8,208 bases of DNA from Gemmatimonadota bacterium. Its GTDB lineage: Bacteria; Latescibacterota; UBA2968; UBA8231. Below are positions 1 to 6,496 of this stretch, piece after piece. Within the stretch, counting starts at the first letter, position 1. The number at the start of each line of letters is the position of its first letter. A program made the position numbers and the translations under genes. Under the pieces are notes generated by a model that was not told where the DNA came from, did not search any database, and was given only the letters and a program-made list of their open reading frames with translations. The stretch spans positions 1 to 8,208 of the forward strand of contig VXZF01000197.1 in assembly GCA_009845645.1 (NCBI GenBank), given 5' to 3'.

Positions 1-162
1 GATACAGGCATCGTCAAAGGTGATACTAACTGCTGCTTTAGACGCTGAGGGCCAAGGCAGCACTGCGGCTTCTATGCCAGGTTGGGCCTCAAGCGTGGAT
101 CGAAAAGAAAGAATCGATATGGATAGAAGTGTGTAAGCAGCGTACTCCTTCATTGATTTCAT
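1..162 (-). CDS. Polysaccharide deacetylase family protein, N-terminal fragment (runs off left edge)
   Basis: Read on the minus strand from the ATG at 162, the frame stays open for 54 codons to the window edge. Residues 1-6 form a basic n-region, about 8-20 are hydrophobic (AAYTLLSISILSF), and a possible signal-peptidase site follows around LEA-Q (residues 25-27), so the product is probably exported. Residues 43-53 read AAVSITFDDAC. This matches motif 1 of the NodB/carbohydrate esterase 4 fold (TFDDG), where the two aspartates are the catalytic base and a metal ligand; here Ala replaces the usual Gly. Family members deacetylate N-acetylated or O-acetylated polysaccharides such as chitin or peptidoglycan. 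An in-frame ATG at 174 would add four residues; neither start has a good ribosome site. The gene is divergent from the 285-1127 gene. The His-rich metal motif lies outside the window, so activity cannot be judged. Confidence 0.72.
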   Translation of the reverse strand, partial: MKSMKEYAAYTLLSISILSFRSTLEAQPGIEAAVLPWPSASKAAVSITFDDACI

Positions 163-284
163 AACACGACTCATTCTGTGCAATGTAGTGTAGTAGAGTT
201 GGCTGCTTTCTGGACAGCGCTTGACGCATATCTTACGTTGGCTAACGTAGTAACTTTTATCGACAACCGACAGGAACGCCGCCG
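163..284. promoter_or_regulatory. Divergent intergenic region with inverted repeat, likely promoters for both directions
   Basis: This gap separates the minus-strand deacetylase from the plus-strand operon and must carry the control of both if the genes are expressed independently. It is visibly more AT-rich than the flanking genes. TTGACG at 221-226 matches a sigma-70 -35 box, but the best -10 (TAACGT, 243-248, 16-bp spacer) is poor. A perfect 6-bp inverted repeat, TACGTT (234-239) and AACGTA (244-249) around GGCT, overlaps that -10 and could be an operator. The promoter call is weak; the inverted repeat is directly seen. Confidence 0.35.
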
Positions 285-1127
285 ATGTCCCAACAAGACT
301 CTAAAGAAAACTTCGACCAACTCATCCGCGATGGCTACTGCTTGGTAGAAAACGTCCTCGACGACGATATGCTCTGTCGCCTGCGCCAAGTCACCGACCA
401 ACTCCTCGACGCTCAAAGCCAAGAAATCCGCGCCCAACAGCGCTCCACCGGCAGCATGATTGATGTCGGTGGCCACCCCATCTTCGCCGAACTCGTCGCC
501 TACCCGCCCGCTCGCGCCGCGCTCGAAATCCTCGGCTTTTTGCGCCCTCGGTGGATGTCCGGCTACGTCATTAGCAAACCGCCTAGCAGCCCGGCGCTGT
601 TTTGGCATCAGGACTGGTGGGGCTGGGACGATCCTTCGAGTTATACGCCCCTACCCCAGCAGCTTTTCCTGATGTACTACCTCGTCGATACCACGCCCCA
701 CAACGGCTGCCTGCGCCTATTGCGCGGCTCGCATCTGAGGCGTCACCGCATGCACGACGAGGTGCCCGACGCCCACACCGACGCACTACGCCGCGTGGCC
801 GACCCCGACCATCCGGCCTATCAATCGATTCCCGAAGAGGTGGATGTACCCGTAACGGCGGGCGATGTGGTTATCGGCGACTCGCGGCTGTTGCACTCGG
901 CCCACGCCAACAAATCGGCCCAGCGCCGCACCGTCATTACCCTGTGGTATTTCCCGTACTTCGACCTACTCTCCGACGGTCTCCGCGCTGCCATCGCCCG
1001 CCCCCGCGAATGGGTTGGCTGGGACGACGAAGATAGAGCACGGGTCGCCGATCTCTTGCCCACTTATGAGGGTGCTGCTGAACCCGTGCCTTGGAACCGG
1101 ATGCCGGGAGAGGCGCTCACGCATTAA
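285..1127 (+). CDS. Phytanoyl-CoA dioxygenase (PhyH) family protein
   Basis: This 280-residue protein looks like a non-haem Fe(II)/2-oxoglutarate dioxygenase of the PhyH family. Such enzymes hydroxylate diverse small molecules, and relatives include ectoine hydroxylase and many uncharacterised environmental proteins. The N-terminus (FDQLIRDGYCLVENVL, residues 10-25) is the typical family opening. The iron triad is visible: H108 and D110 in the HxD motif of FWHQDWWGW, and the distal histidine most likely H204 in DSRLLHSAHAN. R215, eleven residues further on, fits the 2-oxoglutarate carboxylate ligand. GCLRLLRGSH (141-150) is the conserved strand-turn before the distal half. AGGAA at 272-276 precedes the ATG by a suitable distance. 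The next gene begins 15 bases after the stop and has a PhyH domain of its own. The substrate cannot be read from the sequence, and CoA-ester specificity should not be assumed from the family name. Confidence 0.9.
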   Translation: MSQQDSKENFDQLIRDGYCLVENVLDDDMLCRLRQVTDQLLDAQSQEIRAQQRSTGSMIDVGGHPIFAELVAYPPARAALEILGFLRPRWMSGYVISKPPSSPALFWHQDWWGWDDPSSYTPLPQQLFLMYYLVDTTPHNGCLRLLRGSHLRRHRMHDEVPDAHTDALRRVADPDHPAYQSIPEEVDVPVTAGDVVIGDSRLLHSAHANKSAQRRTVITLWYFPYFDLLSDGLRAAIARPREWVGWDDEDRARVADLLPTYEGAAEPVPWNRMPGEALTH

Positions 1128-1142
1128 ACGAGGAGCTTTGCT

Positions 1143-2498
1143 ATGTGTGCTGACTCGATCTTGTTGGACGATAGCCGCATGCAGTCTTTCATCGCCGATG
1201 GCTATACAATGGTCAAAACGGATTTGCCCGCGGATTTTCACCAATCTATTTATGGGCAAATAGAGGAGGTTTTGGCCAGCGAGGGCAATCCGGGCAATAA
1301 CCTATTGCCCCGCATTCCCGACTTGCAGCAGGTGTTTGACCAGCCCGAGGTGGCGGGAGCCCTGACCAGTATCTTGGGGCCGGGGTACTATTTGCATCCG
1401 CACCGGTTCTGCCATTTCAACAAGCCGGGTTCAGAGGGACAGCGGCTGCACAAGGATAGCTGGAGCCGGCGGCACCACCGGTTGCGCTGGGCCATGGCCT
1501 TTTACTATCCGCAGGACACGCCAGTCGAGCGCGGCCCCACTGGCGTTGTCCCCGGCAGCCACTACCGCAACCATCTCGAACAAGAGGATGAGGAGCGGGC
1601 AGTCGCGCTCGCAGGGGAGGCCGGGACGGTCGGCATTGTTCACTACGATCTGTGGCATCAAGCCACGCCCAATAGCACCGAGCAGGCTCGCTATATGGTC
1701 AAGTTTCTCTTTGTCCGTCTCGAAGAGCCGGAAGGGCCTAGTTGGGATGCGAGCGGGGAGCCTTGGAGCGGGAATGGTCATGATGAGGCACCCATGTGGC
1801 ACAGTATGTGGGAGTGGTACGGCGGCCAGTCTGAGGGCTTTGCTGTCGACGGTGAGAAGGCGACGTTACTACAGACGCTGAGGGGTGATTCCGAGGCGGC
1901 GAGTCAAGCGGCGGCCTATGCCCTTGGTCGCACTGGGGAGCCCGCTGTGGGACCGCTCATGGACTGTTTGCGCCAGGGATCAGAACACGTGCGGCGCAAT
2001 GCTGGCTACGGTTTGGCAGCGGCTGGCCCAGCCGCTGTCGAAGCGTTAGCGGTGGCCTGCGCGGCCGACGATCTAGCTGTGCGGCTAGCCGCGGTCGATA
2101 GTTTGGGCGATATGGGTCGGGAGGGTGCCGCAGCGGTACCTGCATTGCAGCGGGCGCTAAGTGATGCGTCAGACGAGGTGCGAGGCCACGCCGCCGAAGC
2201 CTTGGGTGCTATGGGTGCATTGCCCTCAGCGGTGCTGGAAGAACTGGCCGGAGTTTTGGGCGACGACGACGAATGGGTGCGGCGCAATGCCGCCTTGGGC
2301 TTGGCGCGGCTGGGCCCGGCCGCCGAGGCCGTGCAGCCAGCGGTGGTAGCAGCCCTAGACGATCCGAACCGCTATGTCAGTGCCAAGGCGGCCAAGACCC
2401 TAGAGCGCATTGGGACGCCGGAGGCGACGGAGATCTTGTTCGACTATTTATTTGCCGCCCGCTGGTGTCCCATCACCACCAAGGATACGCCGTATTAA
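1143..2498 (+). CDS. PhyH-family dioxygenase fused to C-terminal HEAT-like repeats
   Basis: This 451-residue protein has two parts. Residues about 10-195 form a PhyH-type Fe(II)/2-oxoglutarate dioxygenase: DGYTMVKTDLP at the N-terminus, iron ligands H103 and D105 (LHKDS), GPTGVVPGSH at 131-140, distal H172 (DLWHQATPN) and R183 as the likely 2-oxoglutarate ligand, again eleven residues on. A tryptophan-rich linker (MWHSMWEWYGG, 218-228) follows. Residues about 238-428 are roughly five HEAT/PBS-lyase-like helical repeats, recognisable from recurring patterns such as VRRNAGYGLAAAGPAAV, VRLAAVDSLGDMG, VRGHAAEALGAMG and VRRNAALGLARLGPAA. HEAT repeats usually bind proteins, so the fusion may dock the oxygenase on a partner or protein substrate. 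The short tail (RWCPITTKDTPY) lies outside the repeats. AGGAG at 1131-1135, seven bases before the ATG, supports the start. Usual PhyH proteins are 250-300 residues, so the C-terminal extension is the unusual feature. Confidence 0.9.
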   Translation: MCADSILLDDSRMQSFIADGYTMVKTDLPADFHQSIYGQIEEVLASEGNPGNNLLPRIPDLQQVFDQPEVAGALTSILGPGYYLHPHRFCHFNKPGSEGQRLHKDSWSRRHHRLRWAMAFYYPQDTPVERGPTGVVPGSHYRNHLEQEDEERAVALAGEAGTVGIVHYDLWHQATPNSTEQARYMVKFLFVRLEEPEGPSWDASGEPWSGNGHDEAPMWHSMWEWYGGQSEGFAVDGEKATLLQTLRGDSEAASQAAAYALGRTGEPAVGPLMDCLRQGSEHVRRNAGYGLAAAGPAAVEALAVACAADDLAVRLAAVDSLGDMGREGAAAVPALQRALSDASDEVRGHAAEALGAMGALPSAVLEELAGVLGDDDEWVRRNAALGLARLGPAAEAVQPAVVAALDDPNRYVSAKAAKTLERIGTPEATEILFDYLFAARWCPITTKDTPY

Positions 2499-2504
2499 GA
2501 AGTG

Positions 2505-2524
2505 GGGCGACCGGCCGGTCGCCC
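2505..2524. repeat. Perfect 20-bp palindrome (GGGCGACCGG and its reverse complement)
   Basis: The two 10-base arms are exact reverse complements with no spacer, and a G-T wobble (2504/2525) could extend a hairpin in RNA. The element starts six bases after the stop of the PhyH-HEAT gene and ends 12 bases before the next ATG. No T-run follows, so it is not a standard terminator. It resembles small dispersed intergenic palindromes in bacterial genomes (REP- or MITE-like). Only one clear copy is present here, so membership of a repeat family is an inference. Confidence 0.7.
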
Positions 2525-2536
2525 TTACCGGAGCCT

Positions 2537-3583
2537 ATGCAAACCCCTATTCGCCTCGGACTAATCGGCTGCGGCGGCATCGTCCAATTGCAGCACCTGC
2601 CGACGTTGTGTGAACTCGATACGGTACGCATTGCTGCGCTGGCTGATCCAGACGATGACAATCTAGCTAAAGTCGGCGCGACGACCGACGTCCCGCCCAC
2701 CCAACGCTACGCCGACTACCGCGACATGCTGGAGCAAGCAGCTATAGACGCTGTCCTCATTGCCACGCCGCACCATCTCCACGCCGAGCAAGTCATTGCC
2801 GCGGCGGAGGCTGGCAGTGCCGTCATCAGCGAAAAGCCGATGGCTACCTCGCTGGAGGAAGCCGCGGCCGTGCTAGACGCTGTGGCGCGCCACGACGTCA
2901 TTTATACGGTCGTTCACAACGCCGTCTTTACCCCCGGCACTCTCCACGCCATCGCGCTCTTGCACGGGGACGAGTTGCCCGAACCGCAAGTCGGCCGCGC
3001 CAAATCGATCTTCCCCATGACCGAGGCCCATCACCGCGCCAGCCCGGCCCGGATTTGGCGGGCCTCCAAAGCAGCGGGCGGCGGCTGTATCGGCGATACG
3101 GGGTACCACGAGATCTATTCGCTCGAAACCTTGATGTGCTCGCCGGTGCGCTACGTCGAGGCGAGGGTGCAGACGCGCTTTTTCGACATCGACGTCGACG
3201 ATGTGGCTCTCTTACTCCTCGAACACGAGAATGGAGCCATCTCCACGGTCTCGACCTCGTGGGGCATGGTCGGCGGTGGGGCCGGCGAGCTAGGCAATCT
3301 CTGCGAAGTGCATACTCGCGGCGACTGCCTGCGCGTCGTCGGTCGCGGCCGGGAGTTGCATCGCTTCTCAAGGGAGACGGGCGCTTGGTCCGAGATTCCG
3401 CTCGACGTCACGGAGCGCAACCGCACTGGCCACGCTGGCTATCTCACTGCCACGTTTGCTGCCTTAGCTGCGGGGGATCCTCCACCGATCACCGCCGCGG
3501 GAGCCTATCACAATCTCAGTATTATTGAGGCGGCGCGTCGTGCCAGCCAAGCACGCCGCGCCATTGACTTAACGGAGCTTTGA
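2537..3583 (+). CDS. Gfo/Idh/MocA family NAD(P)-dependent oxidoreductase
   Basis: This 348-residue protein has the standard length and two-domain layout of the family, which oxidises or reduces sugars, inositols and related polyols. The N-terminal Rossmann fold shows the dinucleotide motif GLIGCGGI (residues 8-15) and ALADPD at 34-39, where the acidic residue ending strand 2 suggests NAD preference. SEKPMA (98-103) carries the conserved EKP with its catalytic lysine K100. GGGCIGDTGYHEIY (181-194) is the C-terminal active-site motif, with D187 and H191 in the expected places. The frame is open upstream to 2273, but that stretch overlaps the previous gene and has no family similarity; the Rossmann fold begins directly after the ATG at 2537. 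The ribosome site is poor (GGAG at 2530-2533, only three bases away). It overlaps nothing and abuts the next gene without a gap. The substrate is unknown; sugar dehydrogenase is the best guess from context. Confidence 0.93.
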   Translation: MQTPIRLGLIGCGGIVQLQHLPTLCELDTVRIAALADPDDDNLAKVGATTDVPPTQRYADYRDMLEQAAIDAVLIATPHHLHAEQVIAAAEAGSAVISEKPMATSLEEAAAVLDAVARHDVIYTVVHNAVFTPGTLHAIALLHGDELPEPQVGRAKSIFPMTEAHHRASPARIWRASKAAGGGCIGDTGYHEIYSLETLMCSPVRYVEARVQTRFFDIDVDDVALLLLEHENGAISTVSTSWGMVGGGAGELGNLCEVHTRGDCLRVVGRGRELHRFSRETGAWSEIPLDVTERNRTGHAGYLTATFAALAAGDPPPITAAGAYHNLSIIEAARRASQARRAIDLTEL

Positions 3584-4423
3584 ATGCGTCCCTATATCGA
3601 CTGCCACAACCACATTGGCCGCACCATTGACCGCGTGCCGCCGGTCGGCCAAAACACCGCTATGTGCCTCACGCGCTTTGCCGAAACCCACATCCACGCC
3701 GCGATCTCCATGCCCACTGCCGTTGGCAGTCCGATTGCCCGCGGTATCGTGGATATTCGCCACCAGAACGAGGTCATTGCCCGCGCCTGCCGCGATTTTC
3801 CCGGCGTCTTTCCCATCGGCTTGGCCCTAATTGAGGAGCGCTTTGGCAAGCTGGGTATTGAAGAGGCCGAAAAGGCCATGAGCGAGTTGGGTTTGGTCGG
3901 CATCGTCGGCCATCCGCCCATCGCCGAGTGGTGCATTCCCTTCGTCGAGGCCGCGGCCGCTCGCGAGGGCTTGGTCAACCTGCATATGCACAACCCGCTC
4001 ATGGACCGCATCGCCGCGATGTTCCCGCACTGCACGTTCATCGCCCATGCCAGCACTTGGGCCGCCGAGAATCTGGCCAAGTACGACAATGTGTTTTTCG
4101 AGGTCGTCCAGTACCCGGATGGGCCGGGCTCTGAGTGGGATTTCGCGTGGTTGGCCGACAAGGTGGGCCGCGAGCGGCTGATTTTTGGTGCCGACTTGCC
4201 CTATTACGACTATAGGATATTGCAGAAGGTCATTGAGGAAGCCCCGGTTGACGACGACCTTAAAGACCGCATCGCCTACAAGAATCTCGCCGCGCTAATC
4301 GAGCGCTTTAATCCAGAGTGGACACTACCGGCGCACCCTCCGAAGGTAGTGCGCGTTTACGACCCAGCGGAACTATGGGCTGTCAATCCCGCCAATCCCG
4401 CCCGTCTGACGGTTTTTGCCTGA
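3584..4423 (+). CDS. Amidohydrolase-2 family metal-dependent hydrolase, possible sugar lactonase
   Basis: This 279-residue protein fits the amidohydrolase-related (PF04909-type) TIM-barrel family, which includes sugar lactonases, decarboxylases and other hydrolases. The N-terminal DCHNHIG (residues 6-12) supplies the HxH metal pair H8 and H10. Later candidates in the expected order are H134/H136 in NLHMHNP, H155 in FIAHAS, and D204 in LIFGADLPYYDY, the end-of-strand-8 aspartate. No carboxylated-lysine site is obvious, consistent with a mononuclear member. The ATG follows the stop of the oxidoreductase gene directly, and GGAG at 3574-3577 lies within that gene's end, so the two are probably translationally coupled. 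A dehydrogenase upstream and an enolase-superfamily enzyme downstream match the arrangement of L-fucose and L-rhamnose oxidative pathways, where this family opens the lactone. That role is inferred; other hydrolase or decarboxylase reactions remain possible. Confidence 0.87.
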   Translation: MRPYIDCHNHIGRTIDRVPPVGQNTAMCLTRFAETHIHAAISMPTAVGSPIARGIVDIRHQNEVIARACRDFPGVFPIGLALIEERFGKLGIEEAEKAMSELGLVGIVGHPPIAEWCIPFVEAAAAREGLVNLHMHNPLMDRIAAMFPHCTFIAHASTWAAENLAKYDNVFFEVVQYPDGPGSEWDFAWLADKVGRERLIFGADLPYYDYRILQKVIEEAPVDDDLKDRIAYKNLAALIERFNPEWTLPAHPPKVVRVYDPAELWAVNPANPARLTVFA

Positions 4424-4434
4424 GAGGAGATCTC

Positions 4435-5583
4435 ATGCCCGACCCCAAAATCACCAAGATCGAAAACATCTACTTCGCCCATCAAATCGAAAACATGGGC
4501 ACCGACTACAACGGTTTTAATCAGGTTTACCAGCAGGGTGCGACGCTGCCGGTGACGCTCTGCGTGGTGCGCATCCACACCAGCATGGGCGTCATTGGCG
4601 AATGCCTCGGCCCGCCAGTGCCCGAAAACGTCGCCCGCTACCTGCTCGGCCGCGACCCATTTTCCCGCGAGCGGATTTACAACGATCTCAAGCGCGGTCT
4701 GCGCCACTCCGCCCGCACCGAAATCTGCGCCGTTGACGTGGCGCTCTGGGATTTCGCTGGCAAGGTGTACGACGCACCTATCTGGCAGCTTTTGGGAGGT
4801 TGGCGAAAGACCATCCCCGCCTATGCTTCGACCTACCACGGCGACGAAAACGGTGGCCTGAGCACGCCGGAAGCCTTTGCCGACTTTGCCGAGCAGTGCG
4901 CGGAGATCGGCTATCCCGCGTTCAAGATTCACGGCTGGGGCAACGCGCCCATCGCCCGCGAGGTGGCCAATGTGCTCGCAGTTGGCAAGCGCGTGGGTGA
5001 GCGCATGGACCTGATGATTGACCCGGCCTGCGAGTACGAGACGTGGGCGGACGCCCTGCGCGTGGGCCGTGCTTGCGACGAGGCGGGCTACTTCTGGCTC
5101 GAGGATCCCTATAAGGACGGCGGCGTGTCGATTTTTGCCCACAAGAAATTGCGCGAATTGCTCAAGACACCGCTTTTGCAGACCGAGCACATCTTTGGTC
5201 TCGAACAGCACGTGGACTTCATCGCCCATGGCGGCACGGACTTTGTCCGCGTCGGCACGTTTGAGGACGGCGGTATCACGGGCGCGATGAAGGTCGCCCA
5301 CGCGGCCGAGGGCTTTGGTCTCGACTGCGAGTTCCACGGCGGCGGCTTGGCGCACCGCCACTGCATTGCCGCCATCCGCAACACCAATTACTACGAATTG
5401 GGCCTGCTCCATCCCTTAGTTAAAAACACCAAGCCGCCCGTCTATCCCCCCGAATTCACTGACGAGTTGGAAAATGTCGATGCCCAAGGCCACGTGACCG
5501 TGCCGCAGGGGCCGGGTTTGGGCGTGGAGATGGATTGGGATTACATTGAAGGACACAAGCGCGGCGAAATGGTGTTTGACTAA
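4435..5583 (+). CDS. Mandelate racemase/muconate-lactonizing enzyme family protein, probable acid-sugar dehydratase
   Basis: This 382-residue enolase-superfamily protein has an N-terminal capping domain (about 1-125) and a C-terminal barrel. The active-site residues can be placed in order: K164 and H166 (FKIHGWG) on barrel strand 2; Mg ligands D196 (MIDPACEY), E223 (WLEDPYKD) and E251 (QTEH); then D269 and H301 (CEFHGGG), which match the Asp-His dyad of mandelate racemase, and E321 (NYYELG) near the position of its electrophilic glutamate. This set suits proton abstraction next to a carboxylate, as in sugar-acid dehydratases. The KxH rather than KxK motif leaves the substrate class open. The frame is open upstream to 4318, but that region overlaps the amidohydrolase gene; AGGAG at 4425-4429 sets the ATG at 4435. 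The gap to the amidohydrolase gene is 11 bases. Confidence in the family is high, in dehydration moderate. Confidence 0.93.
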   Translation: MPDPKITKIENIYFAHQIENMGTDYNGFNQVYQQGATLPVTLCVVRIHTSMGVIGECLGPPVPENVARYLLGRDPFSRERIYNDLKRGLRHSARTEICAVDVALWDFAGKVYDAPIWQLLGGWRKTIPAYASTYHGDENGGLSTPEAFADFAEQCAEIGYPAFKIHGWGNAPIAREVANVLAVGKRVGERMDLMIDPACEYETWADALRVGRACDEAGYFWLEDPYKDGGVSIFAHKKLRELLKTPLLQTEHIFGLEQHVDFIAHGGTDFVRVGTFEDGGITGAMKVAHAAEGFGLDCEFHGGGLAHRHCIAAIRNTNYYELGLLHPLVKNTKPPVYPPEFTDELENVDAQGHVTVPQGPGLGVEMDWDYIEGHKRGEMVFD

Positions 5584-5603
5584 GTGGGATCATTCGTCCC
5601 TAC
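5584..5603. repeat. Degenerate hairpin-forming intergenic element
   Basis: Immediately after the stop codon, GTGGGA (5584-5589) can pair with TCCCTAC (5597-5603) if one T is bulged, leaving a seven-base loop TCATTCG. The right part, ATTCGTCCCTACG, looks like one intact arm of a palindrome whose left arm has decayed. No T-run follows, so terminator function is unlikely. Its position just after a stop codon parallels the palindrome at 2505-2524. Confidence 0.35.
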
Positions 5604-5638
5604 GTCAAAACCATCTGCAGCAAACGAGGAGGTTTCCT

Positions 5639-6457
5639 ATGCAGCGGACGCATCTAATGGCGGTAGCAGTACTCGTGGCGCTGGTTTGTTTGTCGGAGGG
5701 CTGCAACATAGGAGAGGTAAGAGAGGTAAGTGTAAGTATCGACGGGGGCGAGGGGGGCGAGAAAGTTAAAGGATCTGGCGATGTCGTCAGTCTGGAATTG
5801 GATTTCGCCGATTTTACGCAGGTTGAGCTAACCCACGCCGTTCGGGGCACCATCGTGCAGGGCGACGAGTATCGGGTGGTCATCCGCGTCGACGACAATA
5901 TCATTGACCGCCTCCGCGTCAATGACACCACAGTGCGCGTTGAGGGCAATCGTACCCAACTCTCCGACGGGACGCACTCGGGAGAGAAACTGGAGATCGG
6001 GCTCGAAAATAATTCGTACAGCAATATCACCTTCGATGTCGAAATCACCATGCCCGACTTTACGGACCTCGGGCTCATCGGTGCCACGCACGCCGAGGTA
6101 TCCGGCTTTGCGGTAACCCATGCAGTCAACTTCGATATCGTCGGTGCCAGTAGCCTCTCGGGTACGATCAATACTGGCTCATTGAATTGTCAGTTGGCCG
6201 GTGCCAGCCACCTCCAACTCAGCGGCACCGGTGACGATCTCGTTGTCCGCGCCGTTGGTGCCAGTATCCTTCGGCTCGGCGATTTTGTCTGCCAGAACGC
6301 CGATATTGACTTCATTGGTGCCAGCCACGGGACCGTCCATACCCAAGGGACCCTCGACGCTCGGCTGACAGGTGCCTCTGTGCTCAAATACAAGGGCAAC
6401 CCCACTCTCGGCAAGATCTCGACTAGTGGTGCTTCGGTGCTACAGAACGCCAATTGA
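5639..6457 (+). CDS. Exported DUF2807-like (GIN-domain) beta-repeat protein, possible lipoprotein
   Basis: This 272-residue protein starts with a signal sequence: MQRTH, a hydrophobic stretch at 6-18, then LSEGC with Cys22 as a possible lipidation site. The lipobox is atypical (Ser at -3, Glu at -2), so simple secretion is an alternative. A Gly/Glu/Val-rich linker (23-46) follows. The rest resembles the DUF2807 head GIN domain: a first part with DFTQVELTHAVRGTIVQGDEYRVVI, then DLGLIGATHAEVSG and a series of GA[ST] turns at 148, 169, 188, 207, 227, 245 and 264, spaced 18-21 residues. This period fits a right-handed beta-helix. The family's function is unknown; adhesin-like or envelope roles have been proposed. 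GAGGAGG at 5626-5632 sets the start; the upstream-open frame from 5546 overlaps the previous gene. An envelope protein is out of place between sugar-metabolism genes, 55 and 39 bases from its neighbours. Confidence 0.83.
   Translation: MQRTHLMAVAVLVALVCLSEGCNIGEVREVSVSIDGGEGGEKVKGSGDVVSLELDFADFTQVELTHAVRGTIVQGDEYRVVIRVDDNIIDRLRVNDTTVRVEGNRTQLSDGTHSGEKLEIGLENNSYSNITFDVEITMPDFTDLGLIGATHAEVSGFAVTHAVNFDIVGASSLSGTINTGSLNCQLAGASHLQLSGTGDDLVVRAVGASILRLGDFVCQNADIDFIGASHGTVHTQGTLDARLTGASVLKYKGNPTLGKISTSGASVLQNAN
5712..5761 (+). repeat. Two adjacent 9-bp tandem duplications in the linker of the DUF2807-like gene
   Basis: GAGAGGTAA occurs twice head to tail (5712-5729), and GGGGGCGAG occurs twice head to tail (5744-5761). 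Both are perfect and in frame, encoding parts of EVREVS and GGEGGE just after the signal sequence. Changes in copy number would lengthen or shorten the linker by three residues without a frameshift. Confidence 0.75.
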
Positions 6458-6496
6458 ATGGTCTAATCAACTCCACCAGAAAATAGGAGAATATCC

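Noticed and set aside
2..136. Plus-strand open frame at the left edge, a possible C-terminal tail of an upstream gene
   Set aside because: It has no recognisable motif and is antisense to a frame with a signal peptide and the deacetylase TFDD motif, which is far better supported.
171..608. Minus-strand open frame extending into the divergent region
   Set aside because: Most of it is antisense to the first PhyH gene and it has no recognisable domain.
2505..2524. Palindrome as rho-independent terminator
   Set aside because: There is no loop in the perfect stem and no T-run downstream; the genes on both sides look co-transcribed.
2273..2536. N-terminal extension of the MocA-type oxidoreductase
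   Set aside because: It would overlap the HEAT-repeat coding sequence; the Rossmann fold begins right after the ATG at 2537, and the extension is Arg/Gly-rich out-of-frame sequence.
3592..4161. Minus-strand open frame of 189 codons
   Set aside because: It is antisense to the amidohydrolase gene and shows low-complexity Ser/Met/Ala content without motifs.
4318..4434. N-terminal extension of the enolase-superfamily protein
   Set aside because: It overlaps the end of the amidohydrolase gene, and a good AGGAG lies just before the ATG at 4435.
4357..5412. Long minus-strand open frame of 351 codons
   Set aside because: It lies antisense to the enolase-superfamily gene, whose full active-site set is intact; the antisense translation has no family motif.
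5546..5638. N-terminal extension of the DUF2807-like protein
   Set aside because: It would hide the signal sequence, overlap the previous gene and ignore GAGGAGG at 5626-5632.
5605..6171. Minus-strand open frame of 188 codons
   Set aside because: It is antisense to the DUF2807-like gene, is Ser/Thr-rich from reversed codons, and has no ribosome site.
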